Assembly (NCBI GenBank): GCA_017457015.1
Contig: JAFTIG010000029.1
Location: 1-32,456, forward strand
DNA: 32,456 nt
DNA from: Clostridia bacterium
GTDB taxonomy: Bacteria > Bacillota_A > Clostridia > Christensenellales > Borkfalkiaceae
Reading direction: 5' to 3'
Shown here in pieces: positions 1-6,312 of the stretch; the stretch's first letter is position 1, and each line of letters begins with the position of its first letter. The notes under the pieces were generated by a model. The model was given only the letters and a program-made list of their open reading frames with translations. It was not told where the DNA came from and did no database searches. Made by a program: the position numbers and the translations under genes.

Positions 1-105
1 CGTGGGTGGCGTTTCGCTACTGCTATCGCTACATGCAGTGAACGCACATGCGCACGTTGCAATTAGACCAAGCGATAATAGTAAATTGATGATTTTTCTG
101 TTCAT
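1..105 (-). CDS. Lipoprotein, N-terminal part (cut by window start)
   Basis: This is the first 35 codons of a minus-strand gene that continues past the window edge. The ATG at 105-103 follows an AAGGAG ribosome site with 6 nt spacing. The peptide begins MNRKIINLLL, has a hydrophobic stretch and then a lipobox ending F-T-A-C, so Cys25 should be the lipidated residue. After it comes a Ser/Thr/Pro-rich linker (C-S-D-S-S-S-E-T-P-P-T), typical of a tether on the outer face of the membrane. The function of the missing mature domain is unknown. What is notable is the promoter, which carries a 14-G run between its boxes. Signal peptide, ribosome site and frame agree, so the gene is well supported; its product class beyond 'lipoprotein' is not. 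Confidence 0.82.
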   Translation of the reverse strand, partial: MNRKIINLLLSLGLIATCACAFTACSDSSSETPPT

Positions 106-134
106 AATCTACTCCTTAAAAATAAATTTACTAA

Positions 135-166
135 ATTATACCCCCCCCCCCCCCGCTTTTTGTCAA
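135..166 (-). promoter_or_regulatory. Promoter with a 14-G tract in its spacer (candidate phase-variable)
   Basis: On the minus strand a perfect TTGACA (166-161) and a perfect TATAAT (140-135) are separated by 20 bp, of which the last 14 are an unbroken run of G (154-141). Both boxes are consensus, but the spacer is 3 bp longer than the 17 bp optimum; 11 Gs would give exactly 17. Slippage in the tract would tune the promoter. The ribosome site and ATG of the lipoprotein follow about 20-30 nt downstream. Confidence 0.8.
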
Positions 167-200
167 GAAAAAATCGTCGTTATGTCCTTTTAATACGCAA

Positions 201-232
201 AAAGGCGGCAAAGTGAATACTTTACCGCCTTT
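201..232 (-). terminator. Rho-independent terminator of the FprA-rubredoxin-BFD operon
   Basis: A 14 bp stem (201-214 with 219-232, one G-U pair in the minus-strand RNA) with a 4 nt loop is followed on the minus strand by Us. It lies about 30 bp after the stop codon of the BFD-like gene and before the next promoter. Confidence 0.85.
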
Positions 233-262
233 ACTTTTGCAAAAATTCTTTTAAGTACGTAT

Positions 263-460
263 TTAGCCCATCATTATTTCAGAAATAACGTCAAGCACTT
301 TATCGTGGCAACCACCGCAACCCGTAGAGCAGTGCGTGATCTTTTGAACTTCGTCAAAAAGAGCGAGCACGTCTTCAAATTTAGTGTGTCCTTCGAGCGC
401 GTTGGCAATATCGCCGTAACTTACTTGCTTACAGTTACAAATCATGTAATTTTCTTTCAT
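263..460 (-). CDS. BFD-like [2Fe-2S] domain protein
   Basis: This 65-residue protein matches the BFD-like fold, the small [2Fe-2S] domain of bacterioferritin-associated ferredoxin and of nitrite-reductase and NifU-type proteins. The expected four cysteines are present as C8-x-C10 near the N-terminus and a C-terminal cluster C44, C48, C51 (H-C-S-T-G-C-G-G-C), one more Cys than needed. It starts after an AGGAG site. It is the last gene of the FprA-rubredoxin operon, 12 bp after rubredoxin. No bacterioferritin gene is in view, so its partner is more likely the redox chain of this operon than iron release from ferritin; that is inference. The domain assignment is solid, the precise role is not. 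Confidence 0.8.
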   Translation of the reverse strand: MKENYMICNCKQVSYGDIANALEGHTKFEDVLALFDEVQKITHCSTGCGGCHDKVLDVISEIMMG

Positions 461-472
461 CTTTATTCTCCT

Positions 473-610
473 TTAATCTTCTTTTGTAAAATCTTCTTTG
501 CCTACACCGCAAAGTTCACAAACAAAATCTTCTGGTAGTTCGTCAAATTTAACGCCTGATTCTTCTTCGTCGTAAATCCAACCGCAAACGTTACAAACGT
601 ATTTACTCAT
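473..610 (-). CDS. Rubredoxin, short (45-residue) type
   Basis: A 45-residue one-iron electron carrier, starting at an ATG preceded by AGGAG. The two iron-binding knuckles are visible: C6-N-V-C9-G near the start and C31-E-L-C34-G-V-G-K near the end. Ordinary rubredoxins have about 52-54 residues with about 29 residues between the knuckles; here there are only 21, because the usual G-D-P-x-x-G-I loop is missing. The known 45-residue rubredoxin of Desulfovibrio desulfuricans has the same kind of shortening, so this is a recognised variant rather than a broken gene. It lies directly between FprA and the BFD-like gene and is the likely electron donor to FprA, as known in other anaerobes. Confidence 0.93.
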   Translation of the reverse strand: MSKYVCNVCGWIYDEEESGVKFDELPEDFVCELCGVGKEDFTKED

Positions 611-628
611 ATTTTTTTCTCCTATATT

Positions 629-1783
629 TTATTTACAAAGTTCGTCTGCCAGCGCAACGAGTTGCGCGTTACTATCGTCTGATAATGCAGACATAATTTT
701 GACCGAATTTTCAGCATAAGTAATATTCTTACACTTTTCCATTAAACCGCGCATAACTTTTGCAGCAACGGGCGCCCAACTTCCGTTTTCTATAAACGCA
801 ACCGTTCTATTTTGATAGTTATGTTCTACAAGATGTGCAATAAAGTCACGCATGAACGGGAAAATTTCCCCGTTATAAGTGGTAGTTGCAAGAACGAGTT
901 TGCCGTACCTAAACGCATCTTCTACGTTCTCTGCCATATCGCTCCTTGCAAGGTCTGTTAAAACCACTTTTTGCACTCCACGTTCCTCTAATAAGCCTTT
1001 AAGTTTTTCTACCGCTTTTTTAGTGTTTCCGTAAACGGACGTATAAGCAATTACTATTCCGTCGCTTTCTACACCGTAACTCGACCATATATCGTAAAGA
1101 TTGATATAATATCCAAGATTTTCCGTTAAAATCGGACCGTGCAAAGGACATATAGTTTTAATATCTAGTGCCGCCGCCTTTTTTAAGAGCGATTGAACTT
1201 GCATTCCGTACTTACCGACTATACCTATATAATATCTTCTCGCTTCACAAGCCCAGTCTTCATCTGCGTCAAGTGCGCCAAACTTGCCGAACCCGTCTGC
1301 GGAAAACAGAACTTTTTCCGTTTTATCATAAGTTACTATAACTTCAGGCCAGTGTACCATAGGTGCATTTACGAATACAAATTCGTGCTTACCAGTCTTG
1401 ATAACGTCACCTTCTGCAACCACTATTTGCCTTTCATTAAAATCCGTACCAAAATAGTTTTTCATCATCTTAAACGACTTATCAGACGAAACGATCTTCG
1501 TATCGGGATAGATATCGGTAAACGCCGTAATACTACCCGAGTGGTCGGGCTCCATGTGCTGAATTATCAAATATTCGGGGGTTTTATCACCTATAACTGA
1601 CTTTATATTATTAATCCACTCGTTTGAAAAACGTGCATCAACTGCATCAAACACGCTTATTTTATCGTCGAGTACGACGTAGGAATTGTACGACATACCG
1701 TTAGGTACGATATATTGTCCTTCAAACAAATCAATATCGTAATCGTTTACCCCTACGTATTTAATATCCTTTGAAAAATTCAT
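629..1783 (-). CDS. fprA: FprA-type flavo-diiron protein (O2/NO reductase)
   Basis: A 384-residue A-type flavoprotein. The N-terminal metallo-beta-lactamase-like domain carries the diiron ligands: H76-x-E78-x-D80-H81, H144, D163 and H215. The C-terminal flavodoxin domain (about 240-384) begins with the FMN loop T-S-V-Y-G-N-T. Such enzymes reduce O2 to water or NO to N2O in the cytoplasm with electrons from rubredoxin, whose gene follows 18 bp downstream. The ATG at 1783 is chosen because it has a GGAAG ribosome site; an in-frame ATG at 1810 lies only 1 nt after the TATAAT box and could not be transcribed. The operon has its own promoter and terminator. This is an oxidative or nitrosative defence enzyme of strict anaerobes; the family call is very secure, the substrate preference is not known. 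Confidence 0.95.
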   Translation of the reverse strand: MNFSKDIKYVGVNDYDIDLFEGQYIVPNGMSYNSYVVLDDKISVFDAVDARFSNEWINNIKSVIGDKTPEYLIIQHMEPDHSGSITAFTDIYPDTKIVSSDKSFKMMKNYFGTDFNERQIVVAEGDVIKTGKHEFVFVNAPMVHWPEVIVTYDKTEKVLFSADGFGKFGALDADEDWACEARRYYIGIVGKYGMQVQSLLKKAAALDIKTICPLHGPILTENLGYYINLYDIWSSYGVESDGIVIAYTSVYGNTKKAVEKLKGLLEERGVQKVVLTDLARSDMAENVEDAFRYGKLVLATTTYNGEIFPFMRDFIAHLVEHNYQNRTVAFIENGSWAPVAAKVMRGLMEKCKNITYAENSVKIMSALSDDSNAQLVALADELCK

Positions 1784-1811
1784 AACTTTACTTCCTATTC
1801 CTATTAGCATA

Positions 1812-1840
1812 ATTATAAGTTATAACTGGCGTAAAGTCAA
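1812..1840 (-). promoter_or_regulatory. Promoter of the fprA-rubredoxin-BFD operon
   Basis: TTGACT (1840-1835), a 17 bp spacer and a perfect TATAAT (1817-1812) on the minus strand. Its position fixes the fprA start at 1783 instead of the upstream ATG. Confidence 0.75.
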
Positions 1841-1895
1841 GTTTTATTATAACGATATATTAATTTTTTACAAATATTTTACCTCATAAGTTGCT

Positions 1896-1936
1896 TAAAA
1901 AATAGGAGCGGACCGCCACCTTTTAATGGCCCGCTC
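1896..1936 (-). terminator. Terminator of the NlpC/P60 gene
   Basis: A stem of 9 bp (1906-1914 with 1928-1936, one G-U) enclosing a further GCCA/TGGC pairing, followed on the minus strand by a run of Us. It starts just after the stop codon at 1942. Confidence 0.75.
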
Positions 1937-1941
1937 GCGTT

Positions 1942-2721
1942 TTATACTACTCGTCGCGCAGTAATATAATAACTCCACCTTAGCGACGAAATAGGCTCTA
2001 TTACAGCGTGGTCACTAGCCGTATGTAAAATGTAGTTATTCCCAAAATATATACCGACGTGACCTATGCGTTCTACACCCGTCTTATTATACCTTGACGC
2101 GTTGGTAAAAAACATCAAGTCACCGCGCTTTAGGTCGGACAGTTCAACTTCCGTTCCGTTATAAATTTGCGTTCTCGTATTGACGTCTAAAACTATTTTC
2201 GCCGCCTTATAATAGACGTATTGAACGAGCGCCGAACAATCAAACTCTCCGCGAACGAAGTTTTTATTGAGCACACCGTTCCCCCAGTGATAGCGCTGAC
2301 TGCCCCAAACGTACGGATGTCCTAAAAGCGACGTGCCTATATCTATTGCGCTCTCTACCGTTTCACACGACACTTCAAACTCCAACCGCTTACAGTAGGA
2401 CAAATGAACGTAAGCCGTCTTTTCTTTATACACGGTTTGAACGTACGAGCCAACAATGCCTACGTACTCCACAACGTCGTTCTTATCAAGATACCCTATT
2501 ACGGCTGAACTACCGCTAGCACCACTTCTAACTCTTAGCCCGTCTACCTTAGATACGGCGTACGATTTTTTTCTATTTTCAGCATCCGTTTCTTCCCCGT
2601 CCGTTTCCGTATCAACTACGATATCTGGCGGTAAAACACCGTCTATAGAGTTAATCTGATTACAACCACAGAGTGAAAAGGAAAAAATTAAACTTAAAAA
2701 TAATACGATAATGCGTTTCAC
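1942..2721 (-). CDS. NlpC/P60 cell-wall hydrolase lipoprotein with SH3 domain
   Basis: A 259-residue secreted lipoprotein. From the GTG at 2721 the signal peptide reads (M)KRIIVLFLSL with a lipobox L-C-G-C20. An acidic linker is followed by a bacterial SH3 domain (about 54-110, with the G-L-R-V-R-S-G motif) and an NlpC/P60 domain (about 120-259). Catalytic Cys162 (F-D-C-S-A-L) and His221 (G-H-V-G-I) are present, with His233 as the probable third residue. Enzymes of this type cut D-Glu/meso-DAP bonds in peptidoglycan stems. An upstream in-frame ATG at 2784 has no ribosome site and would place a perfect TTGACA-17-TATAAT promoter inside the gene, so it is rejected. The chosen GTG has no ribosome site either and starts 6 nt after TATAAT, suggesting a leaderless transcript. 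Confidence 0.88.
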   Translation of the reverse strand: MKRIIVLFLSLIFSFSLCGCNQINSIDGVLPPDIVVDTETDGEETDAENRKKSYAVSKVDGLRVRSGASGSSAVIGYLDKNDVVEYVGIVGSYVQTVYKEKTAYVHLSYCKRLEFEVSCETVESAIDIGTSLLGHPYVWGSQRYHWGNGVLNKNFVRGEFDCSALVQYVYYKAAKIVLDVNTRTQIYNGTEVELSDLKRGDLMFFTNASRYNKTGVERIGHVGIYFGNNYILHTASDHAVIEPISSLRWSYYITARRVV

Positions 2722-2727
2722 GTCTAC

Positions 2728-2756
2728 ATTATACCTTGCAATAACCACGTTGTCAA
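2728..2756 (-). promoter_or_regulatory. Consensus promoter, probably leaderless, of the NlpC/P60 gene
   Basis: Perfect TTGACA (2756-2751), a 17 bp spacer, perfect TATAAT (2733-2728), then GTAGAC and the GTG start codon at 2721. The expected transcription start, 7 nt after the -10 box, is the G of GTG. Confidence 0.82.
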
Positions 2757-2918
2757 TAGGAGATTTTTGGTAAAACGTGTGCATATCTAGCAGTTGAGTT
2801 TTAACCGAACTATATTTGGAAATAAAATATATTTTAAGTCGGTAAACTTACACGAACGCTATATGCAAACGACGGCGCGCAAAAAAATTAAATTTTTATA
2901 AAAACTACATTAAAACGC

Positions 2919-2947
2919 TTGTAAAATTCCTTTTGATTTGGTAAAAT
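2919..2947 (+). promoter_or_regulatory. Promoter of tRNA-Gln
   Basis: TTGTAA (2919-2924), 17 bp, TAAAAT (2942-2947), ending 18 nt before the mature 5' end of the tRNA. Confidence 0.65.
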
Positions 2948-2965
2948 ACATAAGCAAATTAATAT

Positions 2966-3041
2966 AGGGGTATCGCCAAGCGGTAAGGCAACGGACTCTG
3001 ACTCCGTCACTTCGGTGGTTCGAATCCATCTACCCCTGCCA
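2966..3041 (+). tRNA. tRNA-Gln, anticodon CUG
   Basis: A 76 nt cloverleaf with an encoded CCA end. The acceptor stem AGGGGTA pairs with TACCCCT, followed by G and CCA. The D arm is GCC...GGC. The anticodon stem ACGGA/TCCGT holds the loop CTCTGAC, giving anticodon CUG, which reads CAG (Gln). The T arm GGTGG/CCATC has one G-U pair around TTCGAAT. A glutaminyl-tRNA synthetase gene is present in the same window. Confidence 0.95.
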
Positions 3042-3049
3042 AAAAAATC

Positions 3050-3080
3050 AAAGCAAACCTAAAGGGTTTGCTTTTGTTTT
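3050..3080 (+). terminator. Terminator of tRNA-Gln
   Basis: AGCAAACC pairs with GGTTTGCT around a short loop, followed by a T-rich stretch, 9 nt after the tRNA CCA. Confidence 0.8.
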
Positions 3081-3096
3081 TGTCGTATAGCAAATA

Positions 3097-3212
3097 ATGG
3101 ATTCGAATTAGAAGCGAGCAAACTTTAGTTTGCGTGTTCATCGTTAGGTGAAAAAAACAGTCCTGTGGACTGTTTTGCGGGAGGCTCGAAAGAAGCGAAT
3201 CCATCTACCCCT
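3097..3212. repeat. Palindromic element carrying a copy of the tRNA-Gln 3' end
   Basis: Bases 3196-3212 repeat 17 bp of the tRNA-Gln T-arm and acceptor end (3021-3037) exactly, 175 bp further on. The left end of the element (3097-3105, ATGGATTCG) is the inverted complement of 3196-3204. Between them are two perfect hairpins, 3118-3133 (GCAAACT/AGTTTGC) and 3154-3176 (AAAACAGTCC/GGACTGTTTT). No protein is encoded. It may be an attachment-site scar of an integrated element or a small tRNA-derived dispersed repeat. Confidence 0.6.
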
Positions 3213-3217
3213 TCACA

Positions 3218-3249
3218 AAAAATCGACAAGTTAAATCTTGTCGATTTTT
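3218..3249. terminator. Strong hairpin after the tRNA-derived element
   Basis: A perfect 13 bp stem (3218-3230 with 3237-3249) with a 6 nt loop, ending in Ts on the plus strand and preceded by As, so it can work in both directions. Confidence 0.65.
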
Positions 3250-3302
3250 ACTTTTTCACTCTTCACTTTTCGCTAAAACCACTTAGGTTTCAAGTCTATA
3301 CG

Positions 3303-3342
3303 AAAAGACAGGTGATTATAATCTTAAAATCACCTGTCTTTT
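3303..3342 (-). terminator. Terminator of the MATE gene
   Basis: A perfect 15 bp stem, 3303-3317 with 3328-3342, just beyond the MATE stop codon at 3355. The minus-strand arm ends in four Us. Confidence 0.8.
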
Positions 3343-3354
3343 AATTATTTTCTA

Positions 3355-4791
3355 TTAAATTATTTCTGTTTGTTGAACGTTTTCGCTCTTTTCTTTATCA
3401 AATTTTTGCTGAAGTTTTTTTGACGTTGGAATTAAGAAACACAATATCGTTATTATTGAAAGCGTCCAACCTATCGGCCAAATAGTATAAAGGAAGGTTA
3501 AATTTGGGAATAGTGGATAAATAAACCAAACCCACGGGAATCTTATTCCGCACATAAATATCATAGTCGCAACCATCGGAACTATAGGTTTTCCCATACC
3601 TTTAAGTCCTGCACCAAGTATTTCGTTTATACCACAAATAAAGTATGTGCTTGATACTAACATCATCTTTTGTTGAGAAAACTTTATAATTTCCGGATTA
3701 GTAGTCATGATAGAAGAAAGTTGAGCGGAAAATATCGCAGAGAGCGCGCCTAATATCCCGCCAAACATCAAGGTTATACAGATGCCTTTACTAATTGCTT
3801 TCTTTGCACGCTTGATATTTTTTGCGCCCACGTTTTGACTTACGTAAGGCATAACTGCAAGCGCGGGCGCTGTTGCAATTTGATATAATATACCGTCGAA
3901 ATTATTTGCGATTGAAATACCCGTTGACGCATTTGCCTTTGTAATTTCATCTGCACCGTACGTATTAACTACACCTGCAATTACGAGATTTGCAATTGAA
4001 TAAAGGGCTTGTTGCAAACCTGTTGGGATACCGATTTTTAACATTTCTTTTAACTGTCTACCGTATATCTTTAATTTCTTAAAATTTACGGTAACTACTC
4101 CACCGTCACGGATAAGCGCAACGACTTCTAATACTGCAGTAATTACCCACGCTAAAATGGTTGAAATGGAAACGCCTACAATTTCCATTTTAAACACGCC
4201 CACTAAAAGAAAAGTTAAAGCAACTTTTAATACACCGCTTAACGTTAAATATATCATAGGTCTTTTTGAATCGCCTGAAGACCTTAAAACTGCCGCGGCA
4301 AAATTATAAAGAGTAAAAAATGGCATGCCCAAAAAGTATAATCTAAAATATAAAACCGCCTTATCAAAGAATTTTACAGGACAATTTACAAGTCCTAGAA
4401 AAAATTCCGCAAAACAAACGCCGATTACGAGTAAAACGAATCCACAAATAACCGAAAACACGAGTGCCGTGCCAACCGATTTATCAACACCTTCTTTATC
4501 GCCCATGCCTATGTACTTCGCAATGACTACGTTAGCCCCTGCCGCAATGCCGACAGCAAGCCCCGTAATAAAACTAAAGAGCGTACCGCACGCGCCGACC
4601 GCACCAACTGAATAGCCACCGTCCGTATCGTACATCTTTAATATGGTCATATCGATTATGTTAAATAATGATTGTAATACGTTCATTATCATAATCGGTA
4701 TTGCAATAGCCAAAATGCCTTTCATTATAGAGCCTTTTAGCATATTAACTTCTTTCTTGTTGCCAAGTTTTAGGCTTTTTGATGCTTGCAT
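3355..4791 (-). CDS. MATE-family multidrug efflux transporter
   Basis: A 478-residue integral membrane protein of normal MATE length with twelve expected transmembrane helices. Each half begins with a typical MATE helix-1 pattern: G-I-L-A-I-A-I-P-I-M near residue 25 and L-K-I-G-I-P-T-G-L-Q-Q-A near 250. Signature stretches such as G-A-V-G-A-C-G-T and A-P-A-L-A-V-M-P-Y-V-S-Q-N-V-G-A are present. MATE proteins expel cationic drugs or metabolites using Na+ or H+ gradients; the substrate here cannot be told. The ATG at 4791 has an AAGGAAAG ribosome site; a second ATG at codon 17 is a possible start. It is a single-gene unit with its own terminator and a promoter overlapped by a 12 bp perfect palindrome, which suggests a repressor binds there. 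Confidence 0.93.
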   Translation of the reverse strand: MQASKSLKLGNKKEVNMLKGSIMKGILAIAIPIMIMNVLQSLFNIIDMTILKMYDTDGGYSVGAVGACGTLFSFITGLAVGIAAGANVVIAKYIGMGDKEGVDKSVGTALVFSVICGFVLLVIGVCFAEFFLGLVNCPVKFFDKAVLYFRLYFLGMPFFTLYNFAAAVLRSSGDSKRPMIYLTLSGVLKVALTFLLVGVFKMEIVGVSISTILAWVITAVLEVVALIRDGGVVTVNFKKLKIYGRQLKEMLKIGIPTGLQQALYSIANLVIAGVVNTYGADEITKANASTGISIANNFDGILYQIATAPALAVMPYVSQNVGAKNIKRAKKAISKGICITLMFGGILGALSAIFSAQLSSIMTTNPEIIKFSQQKMMLVSSTYFICGINEILGAGLKGMGKPIVPMVATMIFMCGIRFPWVWFIYPLFPNLTFLYTIWPIGWTLSIITILCFLIPTSKKLQQKFDKEKSENVQQTEII

Positions 4792-4820
4792 TTTTCTTTC
4801 CTTTTCAGTTTGATAAATTG

Positions 4821-4855
4821 ATTATACCACCGTCCGATAAAAATAGGTTAACCTA
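4821..4855 (-). promoter_or_regulatory. MATE promoter overlapped by a 12 bp palindromic operator
   Basis: TATAAT (4826-4821) on the minus strand has only a weak -35, the best being TTAACC at 19 bp. The perfect palindrome TAGGTTAACCTA (4844-4855) covers exactly this -35 region, the usual position for a TetR- or MarR-type repressor site. No such regulator is encoded next to it in the window. Confidence 0.45.
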
Positions 4856-4997
4856 AATACTAAAATAAGTTGCACAAAAGATAGATTTTATAATGAAATT
4901 ATATTGCCGTTATATAGAGCAATTTGGCTATTTTTTCTTTTACTATAACGGATATAAATATACGTTGTTTTAGCAATTAAAATCGAGCCGTAAAGAC

Positions 4998-5026
4998 TTG
5001 CTTTTTATAATTTTTTATGTCATAAT
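4998..5026 (+). promoter_or_regulatory. Promoter of the GNAT gene, probably leaderless
   Basis: TTGCTT (4998-5003), a 17 bp spacer, CATAAT (5021-5026), then AAACAC and the ATG at 5033. No ribosome site precedes the ATG. The predicted transcription start is the A of the ATG. Confidence 0.6.
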
Positions 5027-5032
5027 AAACAC

Positions 5033-5557
5033 ATGGATTATATTTTATTAAACGACCTTCAAAAAGAAGGTTATGAAAACGATATACTAGCCCTTATGCA
5101 ACTGTGCGATAAAGATTTTATCCCACCGCTTTCCGCAAGGGCGTCAACGTTACAAAAAGATTTGTCCTTTTCCAATGCAAGTGGCAACGTATGCGCATAC
5201 TTTGACGAGATGATTAAACAAAAGGTTTTAGTTATCATTGACGACGATAAGTTTTTAGGGTTTGTTTCTTATAAAGAAAACTATTCTAACGACGTGATTA
5301 ATAAAAACACCTTTCCAAATATATACGTTTCAACCCTAATGTTAGCGCCCGAATCGCGCGGAAAGCACCTTACCGAGCATGCGTATAATCACCTATTTAA
5401 CACCCTTTACCCCAAACATAATATTTATACGCGAACGTGGTCGACAAACCTAGCGCATATAAGAATTTTAAGCAAATTCAATTTTAACGAACTGCACAGA
5501 ATAAAAAACGACCGTGGTGAAAATATTGACACGGTATATTTTGAAAAAACAAGATAA
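5033..5557 (+). CDS. GNAT-family N-acetyltransferase
   Basis: A 174-residue cytoplasmic protein with the GNAT fold. The acetyl-CoA binding motif A is seen near residues 103-117: V-S-T-L-M-L-A-P-E-S-R-G-K-H-L-T-E, where the R-G-K-H-L stretch corresponds to the Q/R-x-x-G-x-G/A loop, followed by the C-terminal W-S-T-N-L-A-H-I-R-I-L and F-N-F-N-E-L-H-R strands. A central F-L-G-F-V-S-Y-K-E strand also fits. The acceptor substrate is unknown. It stands alone between the MATE gene, on the opposite strand, and the convergent PHP/exonuclease pair. The ATG has no ribosome site and sits 6 nt after a -10 box, so the message may be leaderless. Confidence 0.82.
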   Translation: MDYILLNDLQKEGYENDILALMQLCDKDFIPPLSARASTLQKDLSFSNASGNVCAYFDEMIKQKVLVIIDDDKFLGFVSYKENYSNDVINKNTFPNIYVSTLMLAPESRGKHLTEHAYNHLFNTLYPKHNIYTRTWSTNLAHIRILSKFNFNELHRIKNDRGENIDTVYFEKTR

Positions 5558-5591
5558 ACAAACCCCGTATCGCACGATACGGGGTTTGTTT
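5556..5591. terminator. Bidirectional terminator between GNAT and the PHP gene
   Basis: A stem of up to 17 bp (5556-5572 with 5575-5591, GC-rich core CCCCGTATCG) starts at the GNAT stop codon and ends before the convergent PHP stop at 5599. As flank one side and Ts the other. Confidence 0.88.
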
Positions 5592-5598
5592 ATAATAT

Positions 5599-6312
5599 TT
5601 ATTTGCCTGATTTATATTTTTTTAGTGAACTCAAATAAAGGTCTGCGTTTTCTATTCTCTTAAAATCGTTACTTCTAATATACTCAGTGAGTTCTTCATT
5701 TGTATTTATATTTTCGGGAATATATATTCCGGCGGTTATAGGTTGATCGTCATGGTGGAAGTCAGTACCCGACAACTTGATAAGATTATTTTCTTCGCAA
5801 AACTTCTCTGCTAAATCGTTTTTGTTTACGTGGTGATAATGCCCGTTAAAACTCTCCGCACCGTGTAAATACCTAGGATCGCCTACCGTTACTCCATCCC
5901 TAAACGGATGCGACTGGAACATAAATAGCCCGTTTTTATTAGCGAGTTCAAAAAGTTCTTTTTGTGTATATTCGTACAGTCTTGGATTATCGTATAAAAA
6001 CTCTCTATCGAACCCGTAAAGAACGTATTCCGTCCGCGTACTGTCAATGCGGACTTCTATTCCAAAAAAAGTTTTTAAGCCTTCTTTTTCCGCTTTTTCT
6101 TTTAATTCGTCGTAAAGAGAGAAAAATCTATCAACGCCTTCTTTGTCGCTTTTAGCGCCGTAATAACCTTCAACTATATATTTGCTATAATGGTTTGTAA
6201 GAACTATACCGCCGTAACCTGCGTCTTTGTAAAACTCTATAATCTCTTCAACCGAGCAAGTTCCGCAACTGCTACCGCCTAACGAATGACAATGCGTTTC
6301 AATTTTAATCAT
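5599..6312 (-). CDS. PHP-domain metal-dependent phosphoesterase
   Basis: A 237-residue protein with the PHP (polymerase and histidinol phosphatase) fold. Metal ligands can be followed in order: H7-x-H9 near the start (T-H-C-H-S), the T-N-H motif near residue 40 (usually T-D-H, so one Asp is Asn here), the Glu of G-I-E-V-R, the His of Q-S-H-P-F-R, H-Y-H-H, and the final G-T-D-F-H-H-D. Known members hydrolyse phosphate esters or act as proofreading 3'-5' exonucleases; the substrate here is not known. Its ATG overlaps the stop of the DEDDh exonuclease gene by 4 nt (ATGA), so the two are translationally coupled and probably work together on nucleic acid or nucleotides. Confidence 0.85.
   Translation of the reverse strand: MIKIETHCHSLGGSSCGTCSVEEIIEFYKDAGYGGIVLTNHYSKYIVEGYYGAKSDKEGVDRFFSLYDELKEKAEKEGLKTFFGIEVRIDSTRTEYVLYGFDREFLYDNPRLYEYTQKELFELANKNGLFMFQSHPFRDGVTVGDPRYLHGAESFNGHYHHVNKNDLAEKFCEENNLIKLSGTDFHHDDQPITAGIYIPENINTNEELTEYIRSNDFKRIENADLYLSSLKKYKSGK

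Noticed and set aside
2..193. Plus-strand frame of 63 codons at the window start
   Set aside because: It lies opposite the lipoprotein start and its promoter, and reads the C-tract as a run of prolines.
3007..3204. Minus-strand frame of 65 codons ending G-V-D-G-F-E-P-P-K
   Set aside because: It is antisense to the tRNA-Gln and the palindromic element; the final peptide is the known kind of artefact from translating a tRNA T-arm. No ribosome site.
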